Positions 11,355-20,066 of a stretch of 64,000 bases of DNA are shown piece by piece. Made by a program: the position numbers and the translations under genes. Source of the stretch: Synaphobranchus kaupii. Its lineage: Eukaryota > Chordata > Actinopteri > Anguilliformes > Synaphobranchidae. The DNA lies in assembly GCA_029718625.1 (NCBI GenBank), contig CM056376.1, forward strand, positions 81,054,541-81,118,540, written 5' to 3'. Every line of letters starts with the position of its first letter. Positions within the stretch are counted from its first letter, which is position 1. The notes beneath the pieces were generated by a model that was given only the letters and a program-made list of their open reading frames with translations, was not told the origin of the DNA and did not search any database.

Positions 11355-11872
11355 ACTGGCCAGAAATGGACCCAGCCGACTTGGACCTGTTCCACCCCGC
11401 CTTCGGCTGCTATGCTGCAAGGCAGTTCCAGTACAAACTCGCCTGCCAGAATGCTCTGGATAAACATCTGAGCCAGTGCCTGGGAGGGTACCAAGGCCCG
11501 GGCGATACAAGCACCGCTGGCCTCCAGGGCGACGCACTCGCGGTCGCCACAGGCTGGTCTCCAAGGCGACGCAGTCGCCGTCCCCTCCGGCCGGCCTCCA
11601 GGGCTACACAGTCGCCGCCGGCCAGCCCTCAGGGCGATGATACTGTCGCCGCCGCCCGTCCCCAGGTGTGGTGGTCGTCGTCCGTCCCCAGGGCGATAAT
11701 ACGGTCGCCACCGCCCCTCTCCAGGGCAATGATGTGGTGGTCGTCGCCCGTCCCCAGGGCGAGGAGTCCATTGCCGCCGCCCGCCTCCAGGGCGATGATG
11801 CGGTCGCCGCCACCCGTCTCCAGGGCGAGGATGTGGTTGCCGCTGCCCGTCTCCAGGGTTGGAGCAAATTGA
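11351..11872 (+). CDS. Element A repeat protein, second copy (shorter)
   Basis: This second copy of the internal region starts 4 bases after the second LTR tail. Its first ~60 residues are nearly identical to the first copy (FG.YAARQFQYKLACQNALDKHLS). It lacks part of the repeat block and shows R to C and E to K changes. The frame ends after 173 residues where the third LTR tail joins. It probably arose by unequal recombination within the element. Confidence 0.4.
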   Translation: MNWPEMDPADLDLFHPAFGCYAARQFQYKLACQNALDKHLSQCLGGYQGPGDTSTAGLQGDALAVATGWSPRRRSRRPLRPASRATQSPPASPQGDDTVAAARPQVWWSSSVPRAIIRSPPPLSRAMMWWSSPVPRARSPLPPPASRAMMRSPPPVSRARMWLPLPVSRVGAN

Positions 11873-12020
11873 AGTCCCGGAGAATCTCCGGACTATTACT
11901 ACCTGTGTTAATTCTGTGTACAGCTTGGGACTGCCCCAAGCTCTAAATAAACAACCTTTTCTTGTACCTCCGCCTCCTTGTCGTTGCACTTGGGTCCAGC
12001 CCGTGTACAGGTTAATGACA

Positions 12021-12951
12021 GGAACCCTACAAAATAACGCCTGGAGAACGTTCATTTTTAACGTCCTGATAACGTTGTGTTCCATTTAGAGGACGTCCAC
12101 AGGACGTAATTTTATGGTCCTATGACTCTATTAAGAACATCCCGAAAACGTTGTTTTGACGCTACGAAAAACGTCCCCAGGACAACAGTGGAACCCTACA
12201 AAATAACGCCTGGAGAACGTAAATTTTCAACGTCGTAATAACGTTGTGGTCCATTTAGAGGACGTCCACAGGGCGCCATTTTATGGTCCTATGACAGTAT
12301 TAAGAATGTCCTGAAAACATCGTTTTGACATTAAGAAAAACGTCCCCAGGACAACAGTGGAACCCTACAAAATAACGCCTGGAGAACGTTCATTTTTAAC
12401 GTCCTGATAACATTGTGTTCCATTTACAGGATGTCATTTTATGGTCCTATGACTCTATTAAGAACATCCCGAAAACGTTGTTTTGACGTTACAAAAAACG
12501 TCCCCGGGACAACCGTGGAACCCTACGAAATAACGCCTGGAGAACGTAAATTTTCAACGTCGTAATAACCTTGTGGTGAATTCAGAGGATGTCCACAGGA
12601 TGTCATTTTATGGTACTATGACTGTATTAGGAATGTCCTGAAAATGTCGTTTTGACATTATGAAAAACGTCCCCGGGACAACAATGGAACCCTGCAAAAT
12701 AACGCCTGGAGAACGTTCAACGTCCTAATAACGTTGTAGTCCATTTAGAGGACATCCACAGTCATAGGACCATAAAATGACGTCCTTTGGATCACAACAT
12801 TATTAGGATGATGAAAATGAACGTTCTCCAGGTGTTATTTTGTAGGGGTCCTTTGAGGTCCTGGGGACATTTTTATTAATACCAAAAGTTTTCAGGACAT
12901 TCTTAATACAGTCATAGAACTATAAAATGACGTTCTGTGGACGTCCTCTAA
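12021..12951. repeat. Array of ~169-bp units of the composite element
   Basis: Copies of the unit begin with GGAACCCTAC at 12021, 12190, 12359, 12517 and 12686 (spacing 169, 169, 158, 169). Each carries GGAGAACGT, GTCCATTTAGAGGACGTCC, TATGGTCCTATGACT and AAAACGTCCCC. From about 12770 the orientation reverses until the LTR insertion at 12952. Confidence 0.85.
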
Positions 12952-13807
12952 TGTTAGGAGAACCGATCGGAACCACACGCAGACACCAAGATGTAGCAAC
13001 AATTATGCTTTAATCAGAGTCTACGGAAACAGGTCAAAGTCCAGCAAACAGTGCAATACAGGGCAAGCAGAAACATAGTCAAATCCAGGCAGGGATCAAA
13101 GTCCAAGCAACCAGGGCAATGCGGAGAAGGCAGGGCGAAGTCCCAGAACAGGCAGAGGTCGGAACCGGGAGAGCAATCAGAGGGGGGTTGGAGAACAGGA
13201 GGGTGAAGGGCTGGAGTGGGGGTTGGACGGAGACTGGTCGGCGGGCAGGAGGACTGGAGCAGGGCTGGACGGAGACAGGTAAGGCAGGCAGGAGAACAGG
13301 AGCAGGACGGGACAAAACAGGACTGGAGACAGGAACTCGCAACAGGTAAGGAGCAGGCAGGAATAAACGCTGGAAAGTAATGACACAAGCACGAATGCAG
13401 AGCACAAGAGGATCTGGCACAGAACAGAGAAACAGGTGAGCTTAAATGCAAGACTGATGACGAGACAACGAGGAACAGGTGAGACGATAACACATGAGGA
13501 AACACATATCAGGTGCGGGAGGCGGAGACATACAATCTGGGAAAGGGAAAACATGAAACGGAAAACAGAAAACACATAGGCTGTATCCCAAACCGCATAC
13601 TTCCATGCTCCGAGCACGCATAGCGAGCACGCATCCATCTTGGAGTGTGAGTCCAAAAAGTGCCGGAGTACGGGGCACGGATAAAATACCCGGATGCGTC
13701 CTCCGTTTGGTCAAAATTCGAAGTATGCGTGCTCCGACCAGAAAACATCCCATCATTCCTTTCGAGAAAAAGGTCAAGAGACTCAAGACCAAAAATTTAC
13801 TATCGTA

Positions 13808-15186
13808 ATGGAGGATGAGAATATTGACGGTGCCTCTCCCGAGGCTTTCTACAAATGTAAGTCATTTCAACATTTTTATATGAACATTTTAACAAGTTTG
13901 AAAACATCTGGCACAGCACTATTTCTGTTAGTGTTTTAATACTGAGATAGCTCAATAATTAAGATAACTTCTATTTCCAGCTAGCTAGCTTTCGCTATGT
14001 AAATTGCAATGCAATTTGCTCGGTAACAGCTAGCTAGCTAGGTAACGTTCGCTAACATTAAATGACAGTACTAACGTAATATCTATATTAGCCAGATAAT
14101 AATGGCGTTAGTCGTAGATATAGCTATTCTGAAGCACGAAGCATTATTTAATATTCGTAATATTAATTACGAATGTTTTCCCATATGCTATATGACTTGC
14201 TAGCTAGCTGGATATCAACCCACTTACTAGCTAGCGTCGCACTAGTTATCGTTAGTTAACTTAGCTATAACACTAACGTTACTTGTGTTTAATGCTAGCT
14301 CATGTTGGTTAATATTTGGTATTGATGCATTATATTTTCTGGTTTTACATTTGTGACACTATAGGGACATACGATGACACAAAGCGGCTTGTGCTTTGGC
14401 GGGGGGAGAATGAGGCCCTCTTCACTGGCAAGCGGAATGCTGCCAAGAGTGGATGGGAGTAAGTGGAAATAATATACAATTACAAGCTGATTAGATATTT
14501 TACTTGTTTGTTTTTTCTTATGCCTGTGTTAATATTGTAAATGTTAATATTGCAGGCAGTTTGTCATTGAAGGGGGTCTGCATGGGAGGGTGACAGCAGG
14601 CCAAGCAAAAAAAAAAAAGGGAAAACTTAAAAAAGAAATATAAGGTGTGTATTTGTTATGTCTAGATATTAAGTTTGACCAGGTCAGTATTTCAAAATTA
14701 CTTGTTTACTTTATGCGGTCAATAACATTTGAAAGGCATTTGTGGTCAGTATACCATTGTTTGTCTCTGTAGACACTGAAGAGCCCCCCAACAGGGGTCA
14801 GCACTGAGGGGGGTGAGACCACTGCTGCATCCTGGCAGTGGTTTGCCATGATGGATGAGGCAATCGGGGGGATGCCATCCATCACGCCTCCTGTCCTGGT
14901 TGCCTCAGCCAGTGGTGAAGGGGATGCAGTGGTGGTCTCCCCTCAGAGCAGAAGGCAGGAGAGGGCAGGCAGCTGCAGGAAACGGAGGAACTCTGACTTG
15001 TTGGAGTTCCTCCAGAGGCAGGCTGAGTTGGAGGAGGAGAGAGAGAAGGAGGCCTTAGCGAGGGAGCGGCAGAGGGAGGTGGAAGCCGTGGAGAGGGAGG
15101 AGAGGAGAGAGGGCCCGGAGAGAGAGGAGCGGAGGGAATTTCAGGGCCAATTTCTGGGCCTCTTGGAAAATTATTTAAATAAATAA
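13808..15186 (+). pseudogene. Harbinger Myb/SANT-like DNA-binding protein gene, four exons, frameshifted
   Basis: Exons with matching phases are 13808-13856, 14365-14458, 14556-14644 and 14773-15186, all with GT/AG borders. Exon 1 encodes MEDENIDGASPEAFYK. Exons 2-3 encode the tryptophan-spaced Myb/MADF-like domain (WTYDDTKRLVLW, GKRNAAKSGWE, FVIEGGLHGRVTAGQAKKK). Exon 4 encodes a linker (TLKSPPTGVSTEGG) and a charged coiled-coil tail (LEFLQRQAELEEEREKEA..., ending LLENYLNK). In this superfamily the protein helps bring the transposase to DNA. A run of 12 A at 14607-14618 puts exon 3 one base out of frame before its donor, so the gene is broken unless this is a sequencing error. Confidence 0.75.
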
Positions 15187-15527
15187 CTGTTTTAAGTAGT
15201 TCTATCTGTTTTGTCATTATTACAACCTAAATTACGTACTGTACTTGCTGTAAATCTCTGTCCTCGTACAAATAAGATCCTGTTGGATTTTGTATTTTTG
15301 ATGGGACGCAAGCATAGCCTTTTATAGAGACACCCAAAGATGAAAAGCGCTTAAGTTGGTAAATAAAAGTGGTGTAAATTGTGATAAGCAAGTGGTTGAA
15401 ATGAAACAAACAGAGTACCATACTTAGATGGTGACAATCAAGTGATGTCAGAAAATGTAATTATTGTTTAGACAAACAAAACAGTGAACAAAACAGAAAA
15501 ACATGCTTACACACACAAATACAAAAA

Positions 15528-17058
15528 TTATGGAGCGAGCCTTTGAATAACTTTGATAGCGATTAAAGCGTGCCTCCACTGGCCCCTGGACAGGCTCCCT
15601 GTAGGGGGTGATAATTTGGATGGGATCCTCCAGGCATGGGTACCCTCCATCACCGAGTAGCGCATACCCACGGGGAGAATATAGATGGGGCTATTCCGAA
15701 GCACTCGCGCATCATGGACAGAGCCAGGGTAACCCACAAACGCATCCAGGAATTTCCCGGAGGAGTCACACACTGCCTGTAATGTTACTGATGGAAATAG
15801 CTTCCTATTAACGTAGCACTGTCTTGTGACCCCTCCAGGTGGCCTTATCCGGATATGGCACCCATCAATGGCTCCCACAGCCTTCCAGAATGCTGAGTGT
15901 CCCTGCCAGCCGACAAAACCCCTCTCCAGTGGCTTCCAGGTCATCTTGTTCAGGGAAGCAGATGACTCTGGGTAGGATGGCCATCAGGTCATCTGCAATG
16001 GCATGGACCATCCTATGTATGGTGCTTTGAGGGACAGCAAACACCTGTGACACAACTCTGTAGGATGTCCCAGAGGCCAGCCAGTACACAAACACCAGGA
16101 CCTCCAGTGTGTAGCCCCAGCCATGGTCCCTCTTGTTGGGGAGCATCCCAACGAGGTGCACGGATTGCCCGTCGGGATAAGCGGAAGTCTGGCTGGAGAT
16201 CCTGGTCGTCATCAAAATATTTGGCAAGGATGGGGACATTGACATTCATCCTGCCATAGGTTGCAAGGCTCTCTCCCTAGAGACAAATTTCCCAAGTTAA
16301 TAAATGTACTCTGCCTAACTTCAGGGCATCTGTCTATTTGTGTAGTAGCCTACTGACACCTAGGGTGCGTCCCAATATTGTTCACTCCCCACCTCCCTTC
16401 CTCCACTCCCCCACTACCACTCCTCTCCTACCTGGAAGTATGCAAAACTGCCTGAACGTTTTGAGTACAAGTATTTGCATGTACAGTATACAATGTACCT
16501 GACATTGCGGTTTGCGTCGAGACATTAATTAATATTTAACCATTAATACGTAATTAAGATGTAATCAGCAACATTAGATTAAAATACAAAAATCCCTTTC
16601 TGGGACAAGGAGGAGAGGAGGTGGGTAGTGGAGCAAAGGAGGGTGCAATTTTCGAGTATTGGGACGCACCCCTAGTGGTTCAGATTGGAAACTTAAACGG
16701 GGGAAAACTACATTAGGAGTTTGTATATGAATAAAATGCTACAATGTGAATGAACAACACTATGCGATGTAAAATAATTTTTTTCATATACATTTTTTAA
16801 GTTTAATGATATGTAGGCTAATGTTAACCAGTGTAGCTAGCTAGTTGGCTGTATAAGACAACCTACGTCGGTGCTGACAAGCGCCCTACGAAGAGAAGCC
16901 CTCCTCTTCGCCCCAGCTCTCCGGATGGCCTGCCTTCGTCGGATGCAGTTTTCAATAATGATCCGCCGTCTTATTCTGGCAGCAGCCCGTCTTTTCTCCA
17001 TTTCGATTGAAAACCACCCCAGAAGCAACAGCATCGCCACAAACATTATCGGCTCCAT
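15528..17058 (-). pseudogene. HARBI1-like DDE transposase, several frameshifts, C-terminus missing
   Basis: Exon 1 (17058-16867) encodes 64 residues with a hydrophobic start (MEPIMFVAMLLLLGW) and an arginine-rich stretch, ending at a GTAGGT donor. Exon 2 begins at 16276 after CTAG. Its reading frame shifts at least three times: near 16155, 15905 and 15670. Pieces recognisable as HARBI1 family are FDDDQDLQPDFRLSRRAI, GYTLEVLVFVYWLASGTSYR, VPQSTIHRMVHAI, AIDGCHIRI (first catalytic Asp), SVHDARVLRNSPIY and LGDGGYPCLED (second Asp). The match stops at KARSII; the following ERAFG-type motif with the catalytic Glu is not seen. The gene cannot make an active enzyme as it stands. Confidence 0.8.
16363..16671. 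mobile_element. 309-bp MITE with CTA duplication inside the Harbinger
   Basis: Perfect 15-bp inverted ends GGGTGCGTCCCAATA are flanked by CTA on both sides (16360-16362 and 16672-16674). The 3-bp duplication again suggests a PIF/Harbinger-type mover. It lies in the intron between the two transposase exons. No coding content. Confidence 0.8.
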
Positions 17059-17604
17059 CTGGTAAACAGCGCGAAAATAATCAAAACAAAGACACGATTG
17101 TTTACAATGCAAAGGCAATTTTATTATGGGGTTGATTGTTTACTTAAAGGTATCCAATGATGTAATGAATAGGCTGTCTTCCTAGCCATCGTTGCCTTCC
17201 ACTGACTTTTCTGGAATAGAACGCTAGCAAAAATGATAATTCAACTGTTGCGGATATTGCTGGTTATATCACAAATATATAATATAATAACAGCCGATAC
17301 AGTACAATGCCAGCGAACGACGTTATGCCTCTCAGGTTTACCCTACTTACTCGTCCGCATTTCCCTGATAGCTACGGGAAAGGTTAAAGGTTATAGGTGA
17401 GATGTGGCCACAAAGTGCGTCCCACGACTGTGCAAAACTGCAACCGTACTTCCATGCTACAGAGTGCGAACTCCCAAACCTTGAGTGCGCACTTGGGAGC
17501 ACGGTAGTGCGGAGCATGGAAGTATGCGGTTTGGGATACAGCCACAGAAACGGAGAAACCAGGAAATGAATTATGACACAGAGGCACGGGACGTGACACT
17601 CTAA

Positions 17605-18265
17605 ATTCACCGCAACGCTATTACAACGTAGAAAATTAATGTTCTCCAGGTGTTATTTTGTAGGGGTCCTTGATGTCCTGGGGACATTTTTCTTAATGTC
17701 AAAACAACGTTTTCAGGACGTTCTTAATACAGTCATAGGACCATAAAATGACGTCCTCTAAATTCACCAGAACGTTATTACAACGTTAAAAATGAACGTT
17801 CTCCAGCCTTTATTTTGTATGGTTCAATTTTTGTCCCAGGGACGTTTTTCTTAACATCAAAACGACGTTTTCAGGACGTTCTTAATACAGTCATAGGACC
17901 ATAAAATGTCGTCCTGTGGACGTCCTCTAAATGGAACACAACATTATCAGGACAGTGAAAATTAACGTTCTCCAGGCGTTATTTTTTAGGGTTGCATTGA
18001 TGTCCCGGGGACGTTTTTCTTAACGTCAAAATGATGTTTTCAGGACATTCTTAATACAGTCAAACAACGTCATAATAACTTTGTGGTCCATTTCAAGGAT
18101 GTGCATATGACTGTATTAAGAACGTCCTGAAAACGTCATTTTGAAGTTAAGAAAAACGTCCCCAGGACATCAAAGCACTCCTACAAAATAACGGCTGGAG
18201 AACGTTAATTTCCAACGTCCTAATAACTTTGAGGTCCATTTAGAGGACATCATTTTAATAGCTGG
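17605..18265. repeat. Right-hand array of ~169-bp units
   Basis: Forward units continue from the LTR insertion (AACGTTCTCCAG, GGGGACGTTTTTCTTAA, TTTTCAGGACGTTCTTAATA). The array flips near 18062, where AACGTCATAATAACTTTGTGG begins the reverse orientation, and runs to the element end (CATCATTTTAATAGCTGGG). Confidence 0.8.
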
Positions 18266-18468
18266 GTAGCTGTTTGCAAGATAGCTAGGTCATACACTTG
18301 CATTTATGCGGGTCGCGTAGCAGGAGAATGCCATCTATGGACTACGGATAGGTCCAAAAAGATAACACTTTCATTGTGCACGTTTATGAAAAGTTATCTG
18401 ATTGAACTTCCCGCTTGTAGTTCAGCAGTGATTGGTTATTAGCAAAGATTTTAGATATCCGACTAGCC

Positions 18469-19240
18469 CAGTGGTTCTCAAGCTCGGTCCTTAGGGACGA
18501 CTGTGTATGCTGGTTTTCGTTCCAACCAAATTGCAATCCCAAAATCCTAACAAGCTGTTCATTTTTCTTAATTAGGTGCTTTTCATGTTTAGAGGGATTA
18601 TTTACCATCTTAAGCCATATCATGTCAGAAATAGCTATGCATGCCATGAAGAATAAAAATTCCCATGTTCCTACTGTGCTTATTGGGCTGTTTTGCAAAT
18701 AGGTAACATTTTTTAAAAACTGATCAAATTAAAGACTGGGGTGAATCAATTGGCTCCTAATTAGGTAGTTGAAAATGTGAGTTTTTAAGTTCCCTCATCA
18801 AGTTTTTCTTAAATGTATTAACACTGCAAGTTTGGCTCGTTATCATTTTCTTTGTCTTTTTTTCATTATTTATCAAATGGTTAGATTTAGTGGCCATATA
18901 TCCACAATTTCACCAATTAGGAGCCTATTGATTCACCTCAGTCTAATTTTATTTAATAAAATAAAATTAATTTGGTCAGTTAAAAAATGTTTTTTTTTTT
19001 TGCCCCTTTTTGTAATTATTTGCAATATAGCACAATGAGAATATTGTACTTTTATTATTCATGACATGCATAGCTATTACTAACATAATGTGGCTTAAGA
19101 GGGTAAATAATCCCTCTAAATATGACAAACACCTAATTAAGAACAATTGACATCTTGTTAAAATTCCGGGATTGCAATTGTGGTTGGAAAGAAAACCAGC
19201 ATACACAGTGGTCCCAGAGGACCGAGTGTAGGAACCACTG
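18469..19240. mobile_element. hAT-type MITE, 772 bp, 8-bp duplication
   Basis: Terminal inverted repeats of about 70 bp (left CAGTGGTTCTCAAGCTCGGT; right, reversed, CAGTGGTTCCTACACTCGGT) are flanked by a perfect 8-bp duplication GACTAGCC (18461-18468 and 19241-19248). The 8-bp duplication is diagnostic of hAT. There is no transposase, and the AT-rich interior is itself partly self-complementary. Confidence 0.9.
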
Positions 19241-19245
19241 GACTA

Positions 19246-19584
19246 GCCTACCCTTTTTTTTTTTCTTTTTTTTTTTACTTTATTCAACAAGAGATACATA
19301 CATAGACAAAACACAGAACGCAGCCAGGGGTACATATATTAAACTAAACAAATCATTTTATAAAAAGATGTTATAAGCAGCACACAGATTAACAGTTTTA
19401 ATTGCTTTCTTGTTTTTAGAAAATTATATTGTTTTCATATAAAGTTAATTTACCTTTATAAAATTTCTGTTTATGAATATATTTTGCAAAAAGTAAAATA
19501 AGGTTAATTTTAAAAAATACATCTTCAAGTGTATTATTGTAATGCATAAAACCAAAAATTATGTTTTCAATATCCGCCTACCCT
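19246..19584 (-). mobile_element. LINE 3' tail, minus orientation, with target duplication
   Basis: A poly-T tract (poly-A on minus) starts at 19255 and is preceded on the minus strand by AATAAAGTAAAA. GCCTACCCT flanks the segment at 19246-19254 and 19576-19584. These are the hallmarks of a 5'-truncated retrotransposed copy, LINE or processed RNA. No coding region can be identified. The left duplication overlaps the right hAT duplication. The same CCGCCTACCCTCTTT word recurs near 19844. Confidence 0.5.
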
Positions 19585-20066
19585 CTTTATTATTTGTCAT
19601 GTTCGAGTGACGGACCCGGAAGTAGCCGAGAAATTATAAATTGGGAACAGGCAAAGATTGTAGATAAGCCAAGATACGCAACTGGCACCTTTCCTCATTG
19701 TATTTTTTGTCCGCACAAGGGGAAGTGATCAGGCATGCGCAGTAGTGTTTTCTATTAGCTTTGCAACTGAAGTTACATCACGTATGCTTAAAGTGGCGAG
19801 CATCTGCAGACGTTCCAGTTCCGAAGCTGGACCTCTTGCTCCGCCTACCCTCTTTGGAACAGGGGATCAGGAAATTCTCCTTGAAGCTTGCAAACTCCTG
19901 TGGTCACCAGAGGCTGCAATGTCCCCAAAAAGCTAATTTCCCCATTGTCCATTAAAAACTATAAAATTACCCAGGCCAAATTATACTATTTTTGACAGTT
20001 TTTTAAATTCTACATTTCTTCGCACCAAACTAATTACTCTCCAGGGACCGGTTTTGTTTCTGAGAC
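19585..20066. other. Intergenic DNA, nothing recognised
   Basis: No gene or clear repeat is seen between the LINE tail and the solo LTR apart from the recurrence of CCGCCTACCCTCTTT at about 19844. Confidence 0.45.

Larger units (their letters stand above)
8836..12020 (+). mobile_element. LTR element A: rearranged non-autonomous Gypsy-like element
   Basis: It begins TGTAACGTTCCG, ends TTAATGACA, and is flanked by a perfect 5-bp duplication GGAAC (8831-8835 and 12021-12025). The first LTR runs 8836-10467. Then come a short coding segment, a 33-bp minisatellite, a repeat of only the last ~190 bases of the LTR (about 11158-11346), a second copy of the coding segment and minisatellite, and a third LTR tail to 12020. 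The order is LTR, internal, LTR tail, internal, LTR tail. Its 5' end is homologous to element B at 52734 but clearly diverged. No gag zinc knuckle, protease, reverse transcriptase or integrase is present. Confidence 0.8.
13579..17543. mobile_element. PIF/Harbinger DNA transposon, 4.0 kb, decayed
   Basis: Perfect 34-bp terminal inverted repeats begin GGCTGTATCCCAAACCGCAT at both ends (13579 and, reversed, 17543). The flanking triplets are ATA and ACA, so any 3-bp duplication has mutated or the ends differ by a base. The element has the two genes expected of the superfamily in convergent order: a Myb/SANT-like protein on plus (13808-15186) and a HARBI1-type nuclease on minus (15528-17058). Both are frameshifted. 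A separate MITE sits inside (16363-16671). Confidence 0.85.
12952..17598 (-). mobile_element. Solo LTR, minus orientation, split by a Harbinger element
   Basis: On the plus strand it begins TGTTAGGAGAACC and ends GTGACA. It is flanked by a perfect 6-bp duplication CTCTAA (12946-12951 and 17599-17604), which restores the array sequence CTCTAAATTCACC when removed. Read on the minus strand it starts TGTCACGTCCC, has TTAAGCTCACCTG and GATTAAAGC elements and ends CCTAACA, like fish Gypsy LTRs. Without the inserted Harbinger (13579-17543) the LTR is about 680 bp. No internal region remains. Confidence 0.75.
8381..18265. mobile_element. 9.9-kb composite element made of inverted arrays of a ~169-bp unit
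   Basis: The left end (CCCAGCTAACAAAATGACGT...) and the reverse complement of the right end (CCCAGCTATTAAAATGATGT...) align for well over 150 bases, including CTCTAAATGGACC, TTAGGACGTTGGAAATTAAC and AACGTTCTCC. The element therefore has long terminal inverted repeats. These are built of a ~169-bp unit that also fills the inside, in reverse orientation at 8613-8835 and 12021-12770 and forward at 12770-12951 and 17605-18060, flipping again near 18062. Two LTR insertions (8836-12020 and 12952-17598) interrupt the arrays. I see no clear target duplication at the outer ends and no transposase belonging to the outer element, so its superfamily is unknown. Confidence 0.65.

Noticed and set aside
10529..12085. 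518-codon minus-strand frame across element A
   Set aside because: It runs through LTR tails and minisatellite antisense to the element; it is open because the 33-bp unit is a multiple of three.
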